Counted from the first letter of the stretch, positions 22,013-34,934 are shown. The stretch: 64,000 bases of DNA from Blepharisma stoltei (GCA_914767885.1 CAJZBQ010000016.1:124001-188000); one strand, 5' to 3'. Numbers and translations are program-made. The notes: generated by a model not told the origin, from the letters alone.

Positions 22013-22953
22013 ATGTATTTTGCAAGATGTTTTAGGAGGATAGGATCATTAAAAGAGCTTATCAGAAAAAAGGATTGGAAATCAGCAGCTGAGCTTGTGG
22101 AGACAAAAGAATTTACTGAAAATCTCGAGCCTGCTCACGCCCAAAGTATTATGTGGGGCCTTTCAAATCTTGGCATGTCAAATGAAGCATATCAATTTAT
22201 CAATCATCTTTCCACTACAAAGACTCCTCCTTCAGAGCTGGAATTTATTGCTGGTATTGAAGTTTGTATCAGAAAAGGCGATATTCCACGCGCAATGAAT
22301 TTAAGCTGTATTTAATTGAATTGTGATGAAAAAATATTATTATACATTTATTCGTAATTTAAATGGTTATTATATAGTCAATTTATCAGAAAATTCTCAA
22401 ATAGAACTAGACGCCGGGGTTTATAATGAACTTCTTATAAATGGACATAAGACTATTGGACTGCAAGGAGTCAAACATGTCTTAGACCTTATGAAAAAGT
22501 CACAGCTTTTCCCTTCTCTTTCTGTTTGCCTAGCTTTATTGAGAAGCGGAATGTGGGCGGAAGATAATAAGTTGATTCAAGATTTGGTTTTAACTATGGA
22601 AAAAGCTAAATATACCCGATTTAAATGATTTTTTTATCAATTCAGTAGCATTTTTACAATATTTTATTTATTTCTCCTTCATATTTTCTAATACAAAATC
22701 CATTTATTATACTTATTTATATGAAATTCCTGCCAGTCTCATCGACGAATACATAAAATCATCAGTCGCCAGCGGAAAAGAATGCTTAGAGTTAAAAAAA
22801 ACCTGGGATGGAATCAGAGACAAACTTGGCTCACAAATCGAAAACCCAAAGCCAAACTGCACAAATCCCAATGGATTTTTCTTTCTCAACGCACTCAATC
22901 CAAACCAAGGAAACCTTAGCGGAGACAAGCCTGATGATGGGTTGAGATCATAA
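22013..22953 (+). CDS. Helical-repeat protein, PPR-like, probably organellar
   Basis: Two IESs (22302-22401, 22611-22719) are removed to give about 243 residues. The N-terminus MYFARCFRRIGSLKELIRKK is basic and amphipathic, as in mitochondrial presequences. The body is helix pairs of roughly 35 residues (WKSAAELVETKEF; QSIMWGLSNLGMSNEAYQFI; GVYNELLINGHKTIGLQGVK; SVCLALLRSGMWAEDNKLIQ), the pattern of PPR/TPR-type repeats. Such proteins bind RNA or assemble mitoribosomes. I do not recognise a specific orthologue. The C-terminus is Asn/Pro-rich. Confidence 0.65.
22302..22401. other. 100-bp IES
   Basis: TA-bounded. The join gives RAMNL-ELDAGVYNELL; a right end at 22407 is equally possible and would drop two residues. 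Confidence 0.75.
22611..22719. other. 109-bp IES
   Basis: TAT on both sides; the join gives MEKAKY-EIPASLIDEYI. Confidence 0.78.
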
Positions 22954-22968
22954 TTTAAGAACATTATG

Positions 22969-24303
22969 CTATAAATTTAAACTTCTTGATGCATTTGATT
23001 TGCATCTTTTTATCACCTTTGGCGACTGTAAATCAGAAAATACAACAGGAGTTTTTAATTGCTTTTCTATAAATTCATTCCATTGGTCTTCTTTTATGCT
23101 AGCTTTCTTTGCTTTTTCATATAATCGGGAAATAGATATATTGATTTTAGATGAATTTAATATTTAAATAAGTAAAAAAAAATGGGATTAGTTTTTAATT
23201 AATAGGTTTATTTTTTGGCATGGATCTTTTGAGCCATATTTCAGCTTGGTTTTTATCACAATTGAATAGAAAAGTCGTTGTTTTTCAGGGTCTGGGGAAT
23301 CTTCAATCGTAGATTCTTCTGGAAGACCAGAAAATGACTCTTTTTCTTTTCTATAAGAGCGATTTATCCTGTTATCATTTTTATAAATTTCCATTGTTTT
23401 AACTAATGAATCCTTTATAGGAGTTTCTTTGGAATTCTTTAATGGAGGTCTTGTTCTGCTGATTTCTCTTTTCTTTTGCTTTACTCGAGCGTCAGCTAAT
23501 ATAGTCCTTAATTCTTGGCAAATGGTTTTTAATTTTTTAGCTTGGACTCTTAGAGATAATGATGCTTGAGCTATTGCATCATTAATAGAATCTTCAATGA
23601 TTTCTAGGTCAACTTTTTCTTTATTATCAATAACACTGATTAAATTTTGGCAATTTTTCTTAACTCCCCCCTTGTTCGCTCATGGAGGGCGTTAATTTTT
23701 TTCGAAATTTTAAAAAAAATCCTAATTTGCAAAAATTGGAAAGCAAATATAATTTAATTTATAAAATTTATGTTTTAAAACGGAATTGGCTTAAAATTAA
23801 ACAGAATCAGCTAATGATTTCATTATAAAAATTATCAATTATATATAATTTTTTTTTCATAAAAAATTTTTGTTCGCTCATGAGGGTGGGTTTTTGGTCA
23901 AAAAATAATGATTTTTCTAATGGTTTTGTTCGCTCACGGAGGCGGAGTAAGGAATGAAAAAAATTGTTTTTTCTTTGTCGCTGTCTGGCTTATTTTTTAA
24001 AAAGAAATTTTTTAGCTTCTCTAAGTTCTGTCTAGTTATTTCAAAGTTATTTTGTGAGTTAAATTGAAAACTGATGCTACTAGAATGGTCAAGATGGATT
24101 ATAGGGTTTCTTTTAGACTTTATTGGTGATCTTTCTGTAGAAATTGATTCGCTTTCTGAGCTAGTTTCTATTGAGTCAATTTGTGCTTGGTCTCCTTGTT
24201 TAGGAGAAAGTTGTTTACAGAAATCTCGAAAAGTCATAGATGAGGCTAGTGTTTTCCTCATATTAGAGTGTGGGAAGCCAATACTAATACGGCCTAGTTT
24301 CAT
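22969..24303 (-). CDS. Unassigned Ser/Lys-rich protein with helical segment
   Basis: Starts MKLGRISIGFPHSNMRKTL at 24303 and ends KSNASRSLNL at 22969. A family A MITE (23664-23947) and a 72-bp IES (23139-23210) interrupt it. The centre (residues about 150-200) is a likely coiled coil: IEDSINDAIAQASLSLRVQA. Other parts are polar and disordered (SSESESISTERSPIKSKRN). The MITE join is in phase only if one T is added to the T7 run at 23957-23963 in gene sense, giving FFSFLKKNCQNLI. No localisation signal, no family recognised. It converges with the PPR-like gene, stops 15 bp apart. Confidence 0.6.
23139..23210. other. 72-bp IES
   Basis: ATA on both sides; minus-strand join DPCQKI-SISRLYEKAKK in frame. 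Confidence 0.75.
23664..23947. mobile_element. Family A MITE (IES), 284 bp
   Basis: TAA-CTCCCCCCTTGTTCGCTCAT at the left and GTTCGCTCACGGAGGCGGAG-TAA at the right. Shared core ATTGGAAAGCAAATAT is present. One inner box is lost at the left end. Confidence 0.9.
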
Positions 24304-24355
24304 ATTTATTTCGATATTTAAAGCTAATCATTTGTGATCTATTATAATGAGAATC

Positions 24356-25518
24356 TTAATTAAGGATCAAGAAAATAAGGGATAACCCTAACCAAATTAC
24401 TGAGCCTTGGCTGGAGCCTAAAATTTCGTGTGGGTTTTCTACTGTTAAATGCCCCATCTTGTGAGCTAGCACAAAGAAATCAGCATTTAATACAGTCTCT
24501 GCACAATAGTCATTTTCTTGGATATTAGCAAAATTCACAACCCTTTCTTTATAAAATATAAGCTTGACTGCTTCATCTTCGTCCCAATGCTCTTCAATGC
24601 ACTGCCTTGCATCTCTTCTTAAAGTATTGCAATTTTTTACCTCAGTGCTGTTATACCATTTTTTCAAAAAAAAATTACCTATTTTTTTTACAAATTAATT
24701 ATATTTCTGTATAAATCACTATAAATTATTCAGCCTTTTTTCAAATGTCTTATATAGTACATAAACTCTACATCTCCAGGCAAAATTCCACAATATTGTT
24801 TTCCATCAGGATTCATTCCACACTGGCATTCAGATTTCAGCATTACTCCTGATTTTCTATCAACTCTTGAATAACAATCATTATCACTTAAACATTCTGG
24901 GCTTTTATTCCTGCGGGCTAGCGGTGTTATACAATACGAAAAACTTGTAGTAGCATTCGTATAGCATAAAGTAGACTCACAAATATAATTCACATTGTCC
25001 TTACAAGTATTAACTTCTTCATTAAGCTTGGCGCTGAAATATTTTTTGCAAATATTCCCATCACAGCCAGAGCCATTTTGGCACTCATAGTCATAGGTGC
25101 ATTGGTCTCCGTCTTGCAGCTGTGAGATGCAGGTGTTGTATTTGCAATATAAGCCTGGGCTGCAAAATGAGCTGTCTGAGCAATATCCATCTTTTATAGA
25201 ACCGAGACATATTTCGTCAGTGCAGCCACCAAAATAAGGATATCGGCAGTCTTCATCGGTTGAACATTTTTCGCCTGGGTATTTTTGTATGAGGGATTTT
25301 TTGGAAGAAACGGAGCATGTGCTGTTTTGCAGAGGATTAAAAATACAATATCTTTGAAAAGGGTCTTCACAAGGGTTTATTCGGTAGGTTAATGTATGTT
25401 CGTCGTAGAAAACGCAGATATTATCTTTGAAAGGCATAGTTCTAGGCTTGCACTGATAGGAAGGACAAAGCGCATATGAAACTCCTATAATTAGGAAGAG
25501 TAATGAAAAGGGTAGCAT
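24356..25518 (-). CDS. Secreted or type I membrane Cys-rich protein
   Basis: MLPFSLLFLIIGVSYALC is a clear signal peptide. After a 77-bp IES (24669-24745) is removed the protein is 361 residues. It has some 30 cysteines in patterns such as CSTDEDCRYPYFGGC, CSPGLYCKYNTC and CTYDYECQNGSGC, resembling dickkopf/EGF-like or Cys-rich surface proteins of ciliates. Near the C-terminus, SQGSVIWLGLSLIFLILN is a hydrophobic tail that could be a membrane anchor or GPI signal. A cell-surface role is inferred; no specific family. Confidence 0.75.
24669..24745. other. 77-bp IES with a 10-bp non-TA direct repeat
   Basis: TTTGAAAAAA (minus sense) occurs at both ends, with no TA in the repeat. Removing one repeat plus the spacer gives YIRHLKK-WYNSTEVKN in frame. 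Confidence 0.7.
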
Positions 25519-25686
25519 AATTATGATAATTAGTTTGCCATCAATAAAAAACTTATAAAATATATACCTGTTGAAATTAATAGCTTATGATTATATATTA
25601 GCTCTACAAAAGATTGCCTTACAAATGAATCTGATATAAAAATCAATTTTCATGGAAATTTTAATTTATTTGCAAAAATTATTTAC

Positions 25687-26114
25687 TTACTTACTTAATT
25701 TAATTATCTGGCGTTTAAGGTGTCTAGTGCCGCAGCCCAAAAGGGCCTATGGCAAAACTAGTGACGTAGGCGAGCCATCTTGGAACAGGTCAGCCCTGGC
25801 CAAGCCTTCTAGCAACTCCTGCTTCACCAGCCTTGCTGCACGTCTCCCCCGGCGCGATGCCGTCGCCCTTGTCTCGACTCAGCTCCTGCGCGTGTTCCAC
25901 CTAAGGGTCATCCTCCCGCGGGGGATGTGCTGAGAGGTAAAAGCCCGAAATCTTGAGAGGACTGAGGAGCAGTTCCTCTGGTTATCCCCAGAGTTAAACC
26001 GCTATTGCTGTCCAGAAGCTCTCGAGTGAAAACCTAACCCTATAAAATAAAATTCCATGAGGGAGAGAAAATTAGCAAAGCTAATTTCTCTCGAACCGAA
26101 TGCCATTTTATTTA
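25687..26114. mobile_element. GC-rich retroposon-like insert with 16-bp target duplication
   Basis: TGCAAAAATTATTTAC at 25671-25686 and 26115-26130 flanks 428 bp. The insert starts with TTACTTACTTAATTTAATTA and then about 330 bp of strikingly GC-rich sequence (25720-26040). Read on the minus strand it ends in a GTAA repeat tail followed by the duplication, as in SINE/LINE-type retroposons with microsatellite tails. It lies between two genes on the minus strand. The open frame on the + strand inside it shows no protein features. Confidence 0.7.
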
Positions 26115-26132
26115 TGCAAAAATTATTTACAA

Positions 26133-26831
26133 TTAAAATTCTTCATATCTTGGTGCATAAGATGGCGATGGGCTTTCGCTTTCCAATGTGTACTTCTGCT
26201 TATCAGGCGACTCCACTAACACTCTATTATCAAAATGATTTTCAATATCATCTCTATTCGGCACCGCGATTAAATTAATAATTTTTGATTTTTCAGTTTC
26301 ACAGCCTCTCTCACTAATCCCATCAAATTTCCCTTTTGCATGATTTAAATCGCGCAGAGCAATCCTTTCCACTTTTTGCATGACCTTTACTCTAAATTCA
26401 TTTTTTATCAATTTATTTTTGATATTTATATTCCCTGTGTTCCCATTATTCTTTTTTCTATAATCTTTTATCATATATCCTGCAGAACTTAAAGCAGAAA
26501 ATGGTCTTGAAGAGTTTCTGTCCACTATCGGGAGATTAGTCCTTTTTGAAAGAAGACTTGACAATCCTTGTGAAGTGATATATCTCTTTGCAGAGCTGCT
26601 TCTTTCAGCTGTCTCAAAGTTATAAGAATTTGTTAATTTCGAAGGCCTGAACAATGATCTGTTTAAATTATCAGGCTGCTTGTGAGGCAAAATCTTAATT
26701 TTTAGATGAGATCTTAATCTCGGAGACTTTTGTGCAACAGGTGAGGAGGCAATAAATACGTTTGTGTCATTATAGTTTAGTGAAGCGCTAAGCACTGTTG
26801 TGTGGATATTTAGTTTTCTTCGTACAGCCAT
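26133..26831 (-). CDS. Unassigned basic, disordered protein
   Basis: 232 residues, no interruption. Rich in Ser, Asn, Lys and Arg; includes RSSSAKRYITSQGLSSLLSK and a stretch GNTGNINIKNKLIKNEFRVK. No hydrophobic segment or Cys. The composition fits a microtubule- or cytoskeleton-associated protein but no domain is recognised. The stop codon is only 3 bp past the right target duplication of the upstream GC-rich insert. Confidence 0.55.
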   Translation of the reverse strand: MAVRRKLNIHTTVLSASLNYNDTNVFIASSPVAQKSPRLRSHLKIKILPHKQPDNLNRSLFRPSKLTNSYNFETAERSSSAKRYITSQGLSSLLSKRTNLPIVDRNSSRPFSALSSAGYMIKDYRKKNNGNTGNINIKNKLIKNEFRVKVMQKVERIALRDLNHAKGKFDGISERGCETEKSKIINLIAVPNRDDIENHFDNRVLVESPDKQKYTLESESPSPSYAPRYEEF

Positions 26832-27144
26832 TAACGGAAAACTTTGCTTTTTATTTTGAAAGCCGAATTTAACTCTGGCTATTGTTTATTAAGAAAATAA
26901 TTTAAGGTAAATTTTGAAAACACAGGCTCTATACCATTGTAATGAATTTTTTCTACCACAGAATAAGAAAATAATTCATTGCAATGTATTACAGTACTGT
27001 AATTAGATATAATCTCTAAAGTATATGAAGAAGCGGGTGTAAAATTTATGATAAGTTTTAATAGAATTTCACTGACTTTCCCTCTAAATTTTATTAATAT
27101 TCTTTTCTCTTCTAAAAATAGCTTATATACAAAACGAATAAATA
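26832..27144. other. Divergent intergenic region, nothing recognised
   Basis: 313 bp, AT-rich, between divergent genes. TTCATTGCAATG-type short inverted repeats only. Confidence 0.45.
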
Positions 27145-27507
27145 ATGGAAGGGTGGAAATATGAACTTTTTGACTGCGGTCGTAATCCTTTTATGTTTGT
27201 GTGGTCTATCTGCATGCCGTGCGGATACCACTGCATGCAAACATGTGACGCTAGACACGCAGAGCCCGAGAACCGATTTGCAGGATTAAGAGCCTACTCC
27301 CTGGTCTTATTTTTAGGGCCTATTGGTGCATCAATAAACCGTTATTTGCTAAGAAAGACACTAAAGATTAAAGATAATCCACTTTTCGACCTTACACATT
27401 GCTGTATACCGTGCTGTGCTGTAACTCAAGAATGGATGCAAGTAATGGAAACTATGAAAGGTAATGGAGAGTTAAAGATAACACAGCTTAAGAAAATAAG
27501 GTATTAG
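27145..27507 (+). CDS. PLAC8-family cysteine-rich protein
   Basis: 120 residues with no interruption. WKYELFDCGRNPFMFVWSIC starts the family pattern, followed by MPCGYHCMQTC. The second half has LTHCCIPCCAVTQEWMQV, corresponding to the PLAC8 block CCxPC-x-L-x-Q-E. A hydrophobic stretch (YSLVLFLGPIGASINRYLL) lies between the two Cys clusters. PLAC8 proteins are membrane-associated and linked to cadmium resistance and cell-number control in plants. Its role here is unknown. Confidence 0.82.
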   Translation: MEGWKYELFDCGRNPFMFVWSICMPCGYHCMQTCDARHAEPENRFAGLRAYSLVLFLGPIGASINRYLLRKTLKIKDNPLFDLTHCCIPCCAVTQEWMQVMETMKGNGELKITQLKKIRY

Positions 27508-28557
27508 AACTGATTAAGGGAATTTTCTGAATATTTTTGCTAGAATGTAAATATACCATAAGTTTGTTTTCCAGTTTGAAGGTCTGTAAATCGTGGATAA
27601 AAATTGTCCAGACGTAGATTTTACTAACTTCATTTTCTTTCTATAATGAGTAATAGGTAAATTTTAGATCTGTGGCTGTAATTTTGAGTAGAATAAGATT
27701 TTCTTTGAGTTAAACCTAAAACGCTTAACTATAATTATAGCCAGATACATTTTTTGGTGTATTTAAGTCATTATTTTATGAGAGAAATGGCTATTTTTCA
27801 AGTGAAAATTATAATCTAAATCTGTGTTATAAATAATACTACTATTTTTTAGATCCAAATTAATGATTTAGGAAGACACAAAAATATCTAGGGTATAATT
27901 TTTTCATCCCAGTCACAAAGTTCATATTTTTGATTTTTTGGGTATTTTGGCCTTTTGAAATGCACATATAAATAAATAGCATAAGGACCATACAGGATTG
28001 CCTAATAGTGATCGCATGCTCCTAGGATTTTCAGAGAGTAAAAATATAAATCAAACAGCTTCTTCATATCTTGATCGAATTAAGGTCTTTTCTTCTATAT
28101 CAGCAATTTCATCAGCAGGAAGCGAGTGAAATAGTGTATTTATCAAATAAAAAATAGAATAAAACTGTTTTAAACGATAAAATGGATAAAATTTAAAGAA
28201 TAATTAACCTTTTTAGACTATAAAACATAAATATAGACACAATAGCATAGAAAAAGAGTAAAAACTGAAAAATACATTAATTAGAGATTTAGTCCTCTAT
28301 ATATTTTTTCGGCGTAATAAACCGATGAGCAATTATAGTAAATGCTTATAATTGGTCTGTAGCAGACACCTTTTGAGCAGAGCAATAGGTATTCCAACTG
28401 CGGTTTTGCAATTATATTTTCATTTGGAAATTAAAGTTCACATGTCAAAAATATTTAATGTGCAAAAAATGTATCTGAACATTACATTTGGAATACTAAT
28501 TATTTTGAGTGCGCTATTTTTGTTGATTTAACCTTTTGCAGGACTATTCTAAGTAAT
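27508..28557 (-). other. No complete gene; coding-like remnants on the minus strand
   Basis: With UGA as Trp, two minus-strand stretches look coding. Near 27890-28145 the frame reads SLPADEIADIEEKTLIRSRY ... GNPVWSLCYLFICAFQKAKI. Near 28300-28430 it reads LEYLLLCSKGVCYRPIISIY. They are separated by stops and do not join simply. They may be the 3' part of the RCC1-repeat gene, a separate gene with several IESs, or decayed sequence. Confidence 0.35.
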
Positions 28558-30404
28558 TTAGGATACCAGCTCGGAGAGGATTCTTGGCTGATAACAAATT
28601 ATTTCTGAGCCTACTGGGTATGCATTCTGACAATTTTTAAATAATCCTGCAATTCCCATCCCCCATCCATACAGCCTTCCTGTTTGAGATAAACAAATAA
28701 TATGAGATTCTCCACATATGAAATCTATTATAAATTCTTTGTTTAAATATTCCACTGGCAAAGGAAAATCTGAAAATTTTGCACCATTACAAAGACCTAA
28801 TTGTCCTTGTTCCCCATTTCCCCAAGTAAAAAGCTGTCCTTCATCACTCAATGCAGCTGAAAAAATAGCTCCAGCACCCACTTTTATAATTCTTTGTTCG
28901 GCCAAGCTTTTAATTTGTTTTATATTTTTTGTTTTCATATTTCTTTTTAGCTCATTAGATGGTAGTCCTAGCTGTCCGTCTTCAGCTCATCCAAATGCAT
29001 ATATATTCCCTTCAGAATCAAACGCCAAAGTATGTGCTTCTCCACAGGCAATTCCTCTGATTTTATTATGGTTTCTATAAAAAAATTCAACTCTCAAAGG
29101 ATTTAAAGCTCTGTAGCCGAATTCGTCTTTTGATAATGCTTTTTTAGGAATTCCTAATTGATTGACATCACCTCTTCCTCATGTAAATAATTCTCCTTCT
29201 GCTGATATAGCTGCTGTGTGATATCCTCCACACTCCAGATATATAAAAAGCTTATTAGAAATACTTGAAATAATTGCAGGGTATATATAAGAATTAGTGT
29301 CCCCATGGCCTAACTCCCCATAGGTGAGCAAAACTGTTCTTAAATCCTATATGTGCAATTTAATCAGAGCAAGCAACAATTTTTATATAATATTTGACAT
29401 ATAAATAAATTATAATGAAAGTTTTACGCTTTAAAAATAGAATTTAAATTATATTGCTTTTTCCTTCTTAAATATAAAATTAAAAAAATTACCTTATTAT
29501 GACATTACCAAAAAATTTATCTCTCTCACAGGAGGAGCAAGCATCCAGAAATTCCATATCCTCAACTCATAATTTTTCCTGAAGCTGTAAGCAAACAACA
29601 ATGCTCAAATCCACAAGAAATCCATGAAACTGGCATATTCAGCAAATTCGTCAATATATAAGGCGAAAACAGCGCAGTTAGAGTGTCTTTTTTAAATAAT
29701 TTGTAATTAATAAACCCTTTTGATCTTGACTCAATATCAGAAAATTCCAATTGGGCAGCTGATATAAACCCTGAAAAAGCTATAGAGCCAGCAATTTCTG
29801 CAGACTCAGTATCCCCTGCACATATAACCATCTTTCTATAAAGAGGAGACGAAGGATCAGGAAGATCTGTGTCAGTATTCAAAGACGAGGAATCCAAAGA
29901 ATCAAAATCTTCAGTAAATGCTATAGTTGTAGACTGTGTTAACACTTTAGGTAATAATTTTGACGCTAAAGGAGGCTGATACCCAATTCCTAGCTTATTT
30001 TTCGAAGCCACATTTTTTGGTAAAAATTCTCTGATAGTTTTTCTCATATCACCTTCATCTTTTGAAGTAACTGATGGGTCATATAGCAGGGAAGGTCTTA
30101 TCATGCCTTCTTTTCGGGCACATTTTAAAGCTTCTATAGAGCTGAACATATTGTGAGATAAATCATCTGTGTGTTCTGGGATTAACTCAACTGTGCTTGT
30201 TATGCTTTCTTTTATTATAGAAATTTTTGCTTCTTCGCTGCTTGATAGAGTGTTGTCTAATGTGTGTTCTCAAGCTTCTTTTAAGCCAATTTCGCATCTA
30301 AAATCATAATCTGAGATACTTTCTCTGTTGCTTTCTATGTTAGATTGACTTATATCAAATAGAATTGAGGAAGAAGGGGTAGGCTCATTCCAGTCTTTTT
30401 TCAT
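28558..30404 (-). CDS. RCC1-repeat protein
   Basis: After removal of a family A MITE (29314-29540) the frame from ATG 30404 to TAA 28558 is exactly 540 codons, with several UGA Trp codons. The first 200 residues are Ser/Glu-rich and disordered. RCC1 blades follow: MPVSWISCGFEHCCLLTASG, LFTWGRGDVNQLG, IRGIACGEAHTLAFDSEGNI, YAFGWAEDGQLGLP, LFTWGNGEQGQLGLC and CGESHIICLSQTGRLYGWG. RCC1 repeats form beta-propellers; roles range from Ran GEF to ciliary or ubiquitin-linked scaffolds. Lacking other domains I do not assign one. The MITE cuts a blade (GYGISGC-LGHGDTNSY). Confidence 0.85.
29314..29540. mobile_element. Family A MITE (IES), one target copy mutated
   Basis: In gene sense the left end is TTG-CTCCTCCTGTGAGAG and the right end GCTCACCTATGGGGAG-TTA. 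The left copy has lost the A of TTA, yet the frame needs precisely this 227-bp excision. Confidence 0.75.
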
Positions 30405-30533
30405 AGCTGAAATATTGGAAGAAAAGTTTATAAATTATAGTATAATTTCATATATTATTTATTAATATTATTTTCATTTTTTCATAAAAATAGGGCTTAA
30501 CTTTTGGCATTAAAATTATTTTTTATATATTTA

Positions 30534-31046
30534 TTAATATTTTTTTTCTCTAGCAAGCAAGGTATTTGCAGCTTTTAAATATTTTTCTTCAGACGATTTA
30601 AACTTCAATAAAGAATCAATGCTATCTTCTCTGCCGTTTCACATAGTTTCAAACCCAAATGGTTCTTCTATAATTTCTACACATTCGCTTCTATTAAATG
30701 GACTTTTTTCATGGATTGCAATGATATTATCTTTTAAATCTTCATCAGCAAGCATTGTGAACTCTTTGGCTGATATAAAAGTTTGTGTGTCATTAGTATT
30801 ATTTGTACTCAGAATTGGAAAATTGTACAAAGAATCCCATAAAAAGCCTTGAAATCGTGAAATTTCGGTAGAACTTTGGTTGAATGATATAGGATGAAGA
30901 CCGGAATATAGTAGAGATTTTTGAAGTTTTATGACTTTTTGCTGCTGCTTTTGAGATAATGAATTTAGGTTATGGTGTCGGATTTTTCCTTCTCGTAAAC
31001 TTGCTTCAGCGATTCTGTCAAAAATATTTTGTTTAGCTTGTTTCAT
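30534..31046 (-). CDS. Unassigned helical protein
   Basis: 170 residues, continuous with one UGA Trp. Sequence MKQAKQNIFDRIAEASLREG begins a charged helix, followed by LSQKQQQKVIKLQKSLL and a Ser/Asn-rich middle. It ends LKAANTLLAREKKY. No membrane segment, Cys cluster or known motif. The gene lies 129 bp upstream of, and points toward, the RCC1-repeat gene on the same strand. Confidence 0.55.
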
Positions 31047-32666
31047 AATAATTTTTTATACTAGTCTAATGATAAAAAGCCATATTTTTATCGGCATCAT
31101 TTATTAAATCATAGTAGGATGATAGGATTTTTTTTGATAAGCTCAGAAGGAGTATTTTTATGATATTTATTGTTAATTAACTAAACTTAAATTTGATATT
31201 ATTTTTTATTTAAACGCCTATATATGAGATTTGATTATTTTTAAAGTTGATTTTTATGCCAATATATTTTTTGGTTATCATTTTAAATAATGGTAAAATT
31301 TATAGATTAGGGTTATCATTTGATGCTATTTCTGTTATTAAATTATTCATGTGTTTATCCACATAAGAAACTCCAATTATATTATTTTATTGGACAACTG
31401 TTATATTTGATATAATTTTGGTGATTTTTTGCTTTATGAAATCTTTATAAAAATATTTTAAGAACTTAAAATAATTTAATTCAAAGTAAACTTTGATATT
31501 TTGAGCAATTTCCATAGTAAGCAAAATAAGCAGTAAATAATACTATAACTTCATCAAAGTTTAAAGTAAAATCTATGCTGTCACTTAGTTCATAGTTTTA
31601 AGCATGTTTCAACATTTCAAATCAGTATTAAGCTGTTTTCCATATATAAAGCAACATATTTTACATATGAGAAGCAGGTTTTTACTATTTTTCCGAAGAT
31701 GAATCCATTTTTGCAATATTATTACCATATTTGTATCCAATAAAATAATATCCAAAATTCTCATTGTGGCTAAAAGGCATCCACGAAGCATTGAAGCAAT
31801 TAATTTTCCTCTTTCTTCGTGACAAATAATAGAACATAATTTATTCTCAACATTAGTTGGTCTTCTTTAGTTGATTAATAGAGAATAATTTTATTAAGCA
31901 TCCACTATAAGAACTTCTTAAATTATTTGTAAAGATGAAGTTTCCAAACTTTAAGGCAGAAATTTCTATAACTTCAATTTTATCATCAAAAATTAATTTG
32001 GGAGCTTTGATGGATGAATTTTACAATTGAAAAATCAGAAAATGCAATGACTGATTATGTAAAATTACTAAACCTTTATTCACTTTTGGAGAAATCAGTC
32101 TTAAGAGAGAGTTTTGGATAAATCTGCATATGGAATTTTTATAATTTTGAAGTCTTTATTCTAAAACGAAAAGTCAATTGGTAAAAATTGGGAAATTAAA
32201 ATTATTTAAAAAACTGTTATTTGGAATGTAATTTTTTAAATTCAATAAAACTAGTAAGAGATTTCCTTATAATATCATTTATATAATCATTAAAACAATT
32301 AAAAGCTCGCAGATGTTTTGCTCGTTAATTAAATAATGAGCGAGAATAAATTATTAGATTTTGAGATTGCTTTCTTTTAAAATTCTGGTATTTTCAATGA
32401 GTTTAAATTTTATGCAATTAAATATTGTGCAAATGCTAATATTCATAATGAACATGCTATAATTTAATTATTTTTTAAAAATAAATATAATTTTGCCATA
32501 GCCAATTAATTTAAAATTTAAATTGCAGACTTATGAATTAAATCAATTACAGTAGTTTCTCCTTTGTTTATAAAATCTCAAGAGAATTTATTTCTTTAAA
32601 TTTAAATACACTATTATTTCTATCAAACCAAAATATTAATCAAATAGAAAATTATTAATAATTGAT
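31047..32666. other. 1.6-kb AT-rich region without a supported gene
   Basis: Most of it is stop-rich in all frames. On the minus strand around 31690-31810 a short stretch (NASWMPFSHNENFGYYFIGY) looks like protein but cannot be extended. It may be decayed or heavily IES-split coding sequence. No MITE ends are recognised. Confidence 0.4.
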
Positions 32667-33885
<1,219 letters not shown>

Positions 33886-33950
33886 ATATGATATATTAAG
33901 ATATTTTTATAATGTGAATATTAATATTTAAATTATTTATAAAGACAATG

Positions 33951-34934
33951 CTAGTCAGATTCTTCAGACAGTGGAACGTGGTGGATATATGGAATTCCTA
34001 GCATAACTGATTTATATGGCTTCAAAGGATTAAATTCCTGGGGACAGAGTACAATTGCTGGGTTTTCTTCATGAAAAGCTTCATCATGGCCTAAAGGGAG
34101 TCTTGCTGACAAAAAAGGAGCTGGCCTTTGGTCTTCAGTTTCATCTTGATAAATTGACAAGAAAAATAACTGCCCTCTATCCTTTGCTTTGAAAATAAAT
34201 AAAATAATCATAATTCCAATAGATTCAAATATTTCATCTGGAATATTAATATAATCTGAATACCTCAACGTCGAGTCTTCTAATACAATTTCTCCGATTT
34301 CCACTGCTAAAATTACACTAAGTTCTTCAATAAAAAATATATGCAAAATTAGCAAATAAAATTTAAGCATGTTGATTTTCATCATATAAGACGATAAAAG
34401 ACCTGGCAGATTTGCATTTCTTAATATATTGTACCTGTCTTGCAGTGATTTTATATTTTCAATTGTATATTTAACGTTCAAGTGAAAAAACACAAATATC
34501 ATGACTATAAGAAAAAACGAGAATTCCATTTGCTGGATCATATAAGCACTAAAGCCAAGGTAAGATAAGCCCATTGTCATGGCTATAACAGTAACTTCAG
34601 TTCTATCAAGAAGCTCTCGAGTTACGCAGAACCCTTTACTGATTAAAATGAATGAAGTGTAGAGAAAAGTATTATAAAGAGTATATGTAGATGTATAGCC
34701 TAAAGATCAATAGGGATATAAATCACTTGTGTCCCTGCATGTAAAAGATTGCAAAGCCGCAAAATCAACATTCATCATTTTAAAGATAACTATAAATGTA
34801 ATAATCTTGTGAAGTGGCTTTATGTGCTGTATGTTCTTGATGTAGGTGTTTATAATCCAGTAAATAAAGTAAATTGTTCAGATCCCTCCAGCAGTTGAAT
34901 AAAATATAACTTTAATTATGTCGCTCTCGCACAT
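33951..34934 (-). CDS. Seven-helix-type membrane protein, possibly GOST/Lung_7-TM related
   Basis: 327 residues from ATG 34934 reading several UGA Trp codons. Six to seven hydrophobic helices (GIWTIYFIYWIINTYI, IITFIVIFKMMN, YNTFLYTSFILISKGFC, TVIAMTMGLSYLGFSAYMI, FFLIVMIFVFFHLNV, MLKFYLLILHIFFI and IGIMIILFIF) are followed by a polar C-terminal tail. FILISKGFCVTRELL recalls the SKGWGI(T)R helix of GPR107/TMEM87-type proteins, which act in Golgi traffic. There is no N-terminal GOST domain or signal peptide in the window, so an upstream exon may be missing. The assignment is tentative. Confidence 0.6.

Noticed and set aside
25652-25933. 93-codon + strand open frame in the GC-rich insert
   Set aside because: Composition-driven frame inside a retroposon-like insert; no ATG context, domain or continuation, and it crosses the target duplication.
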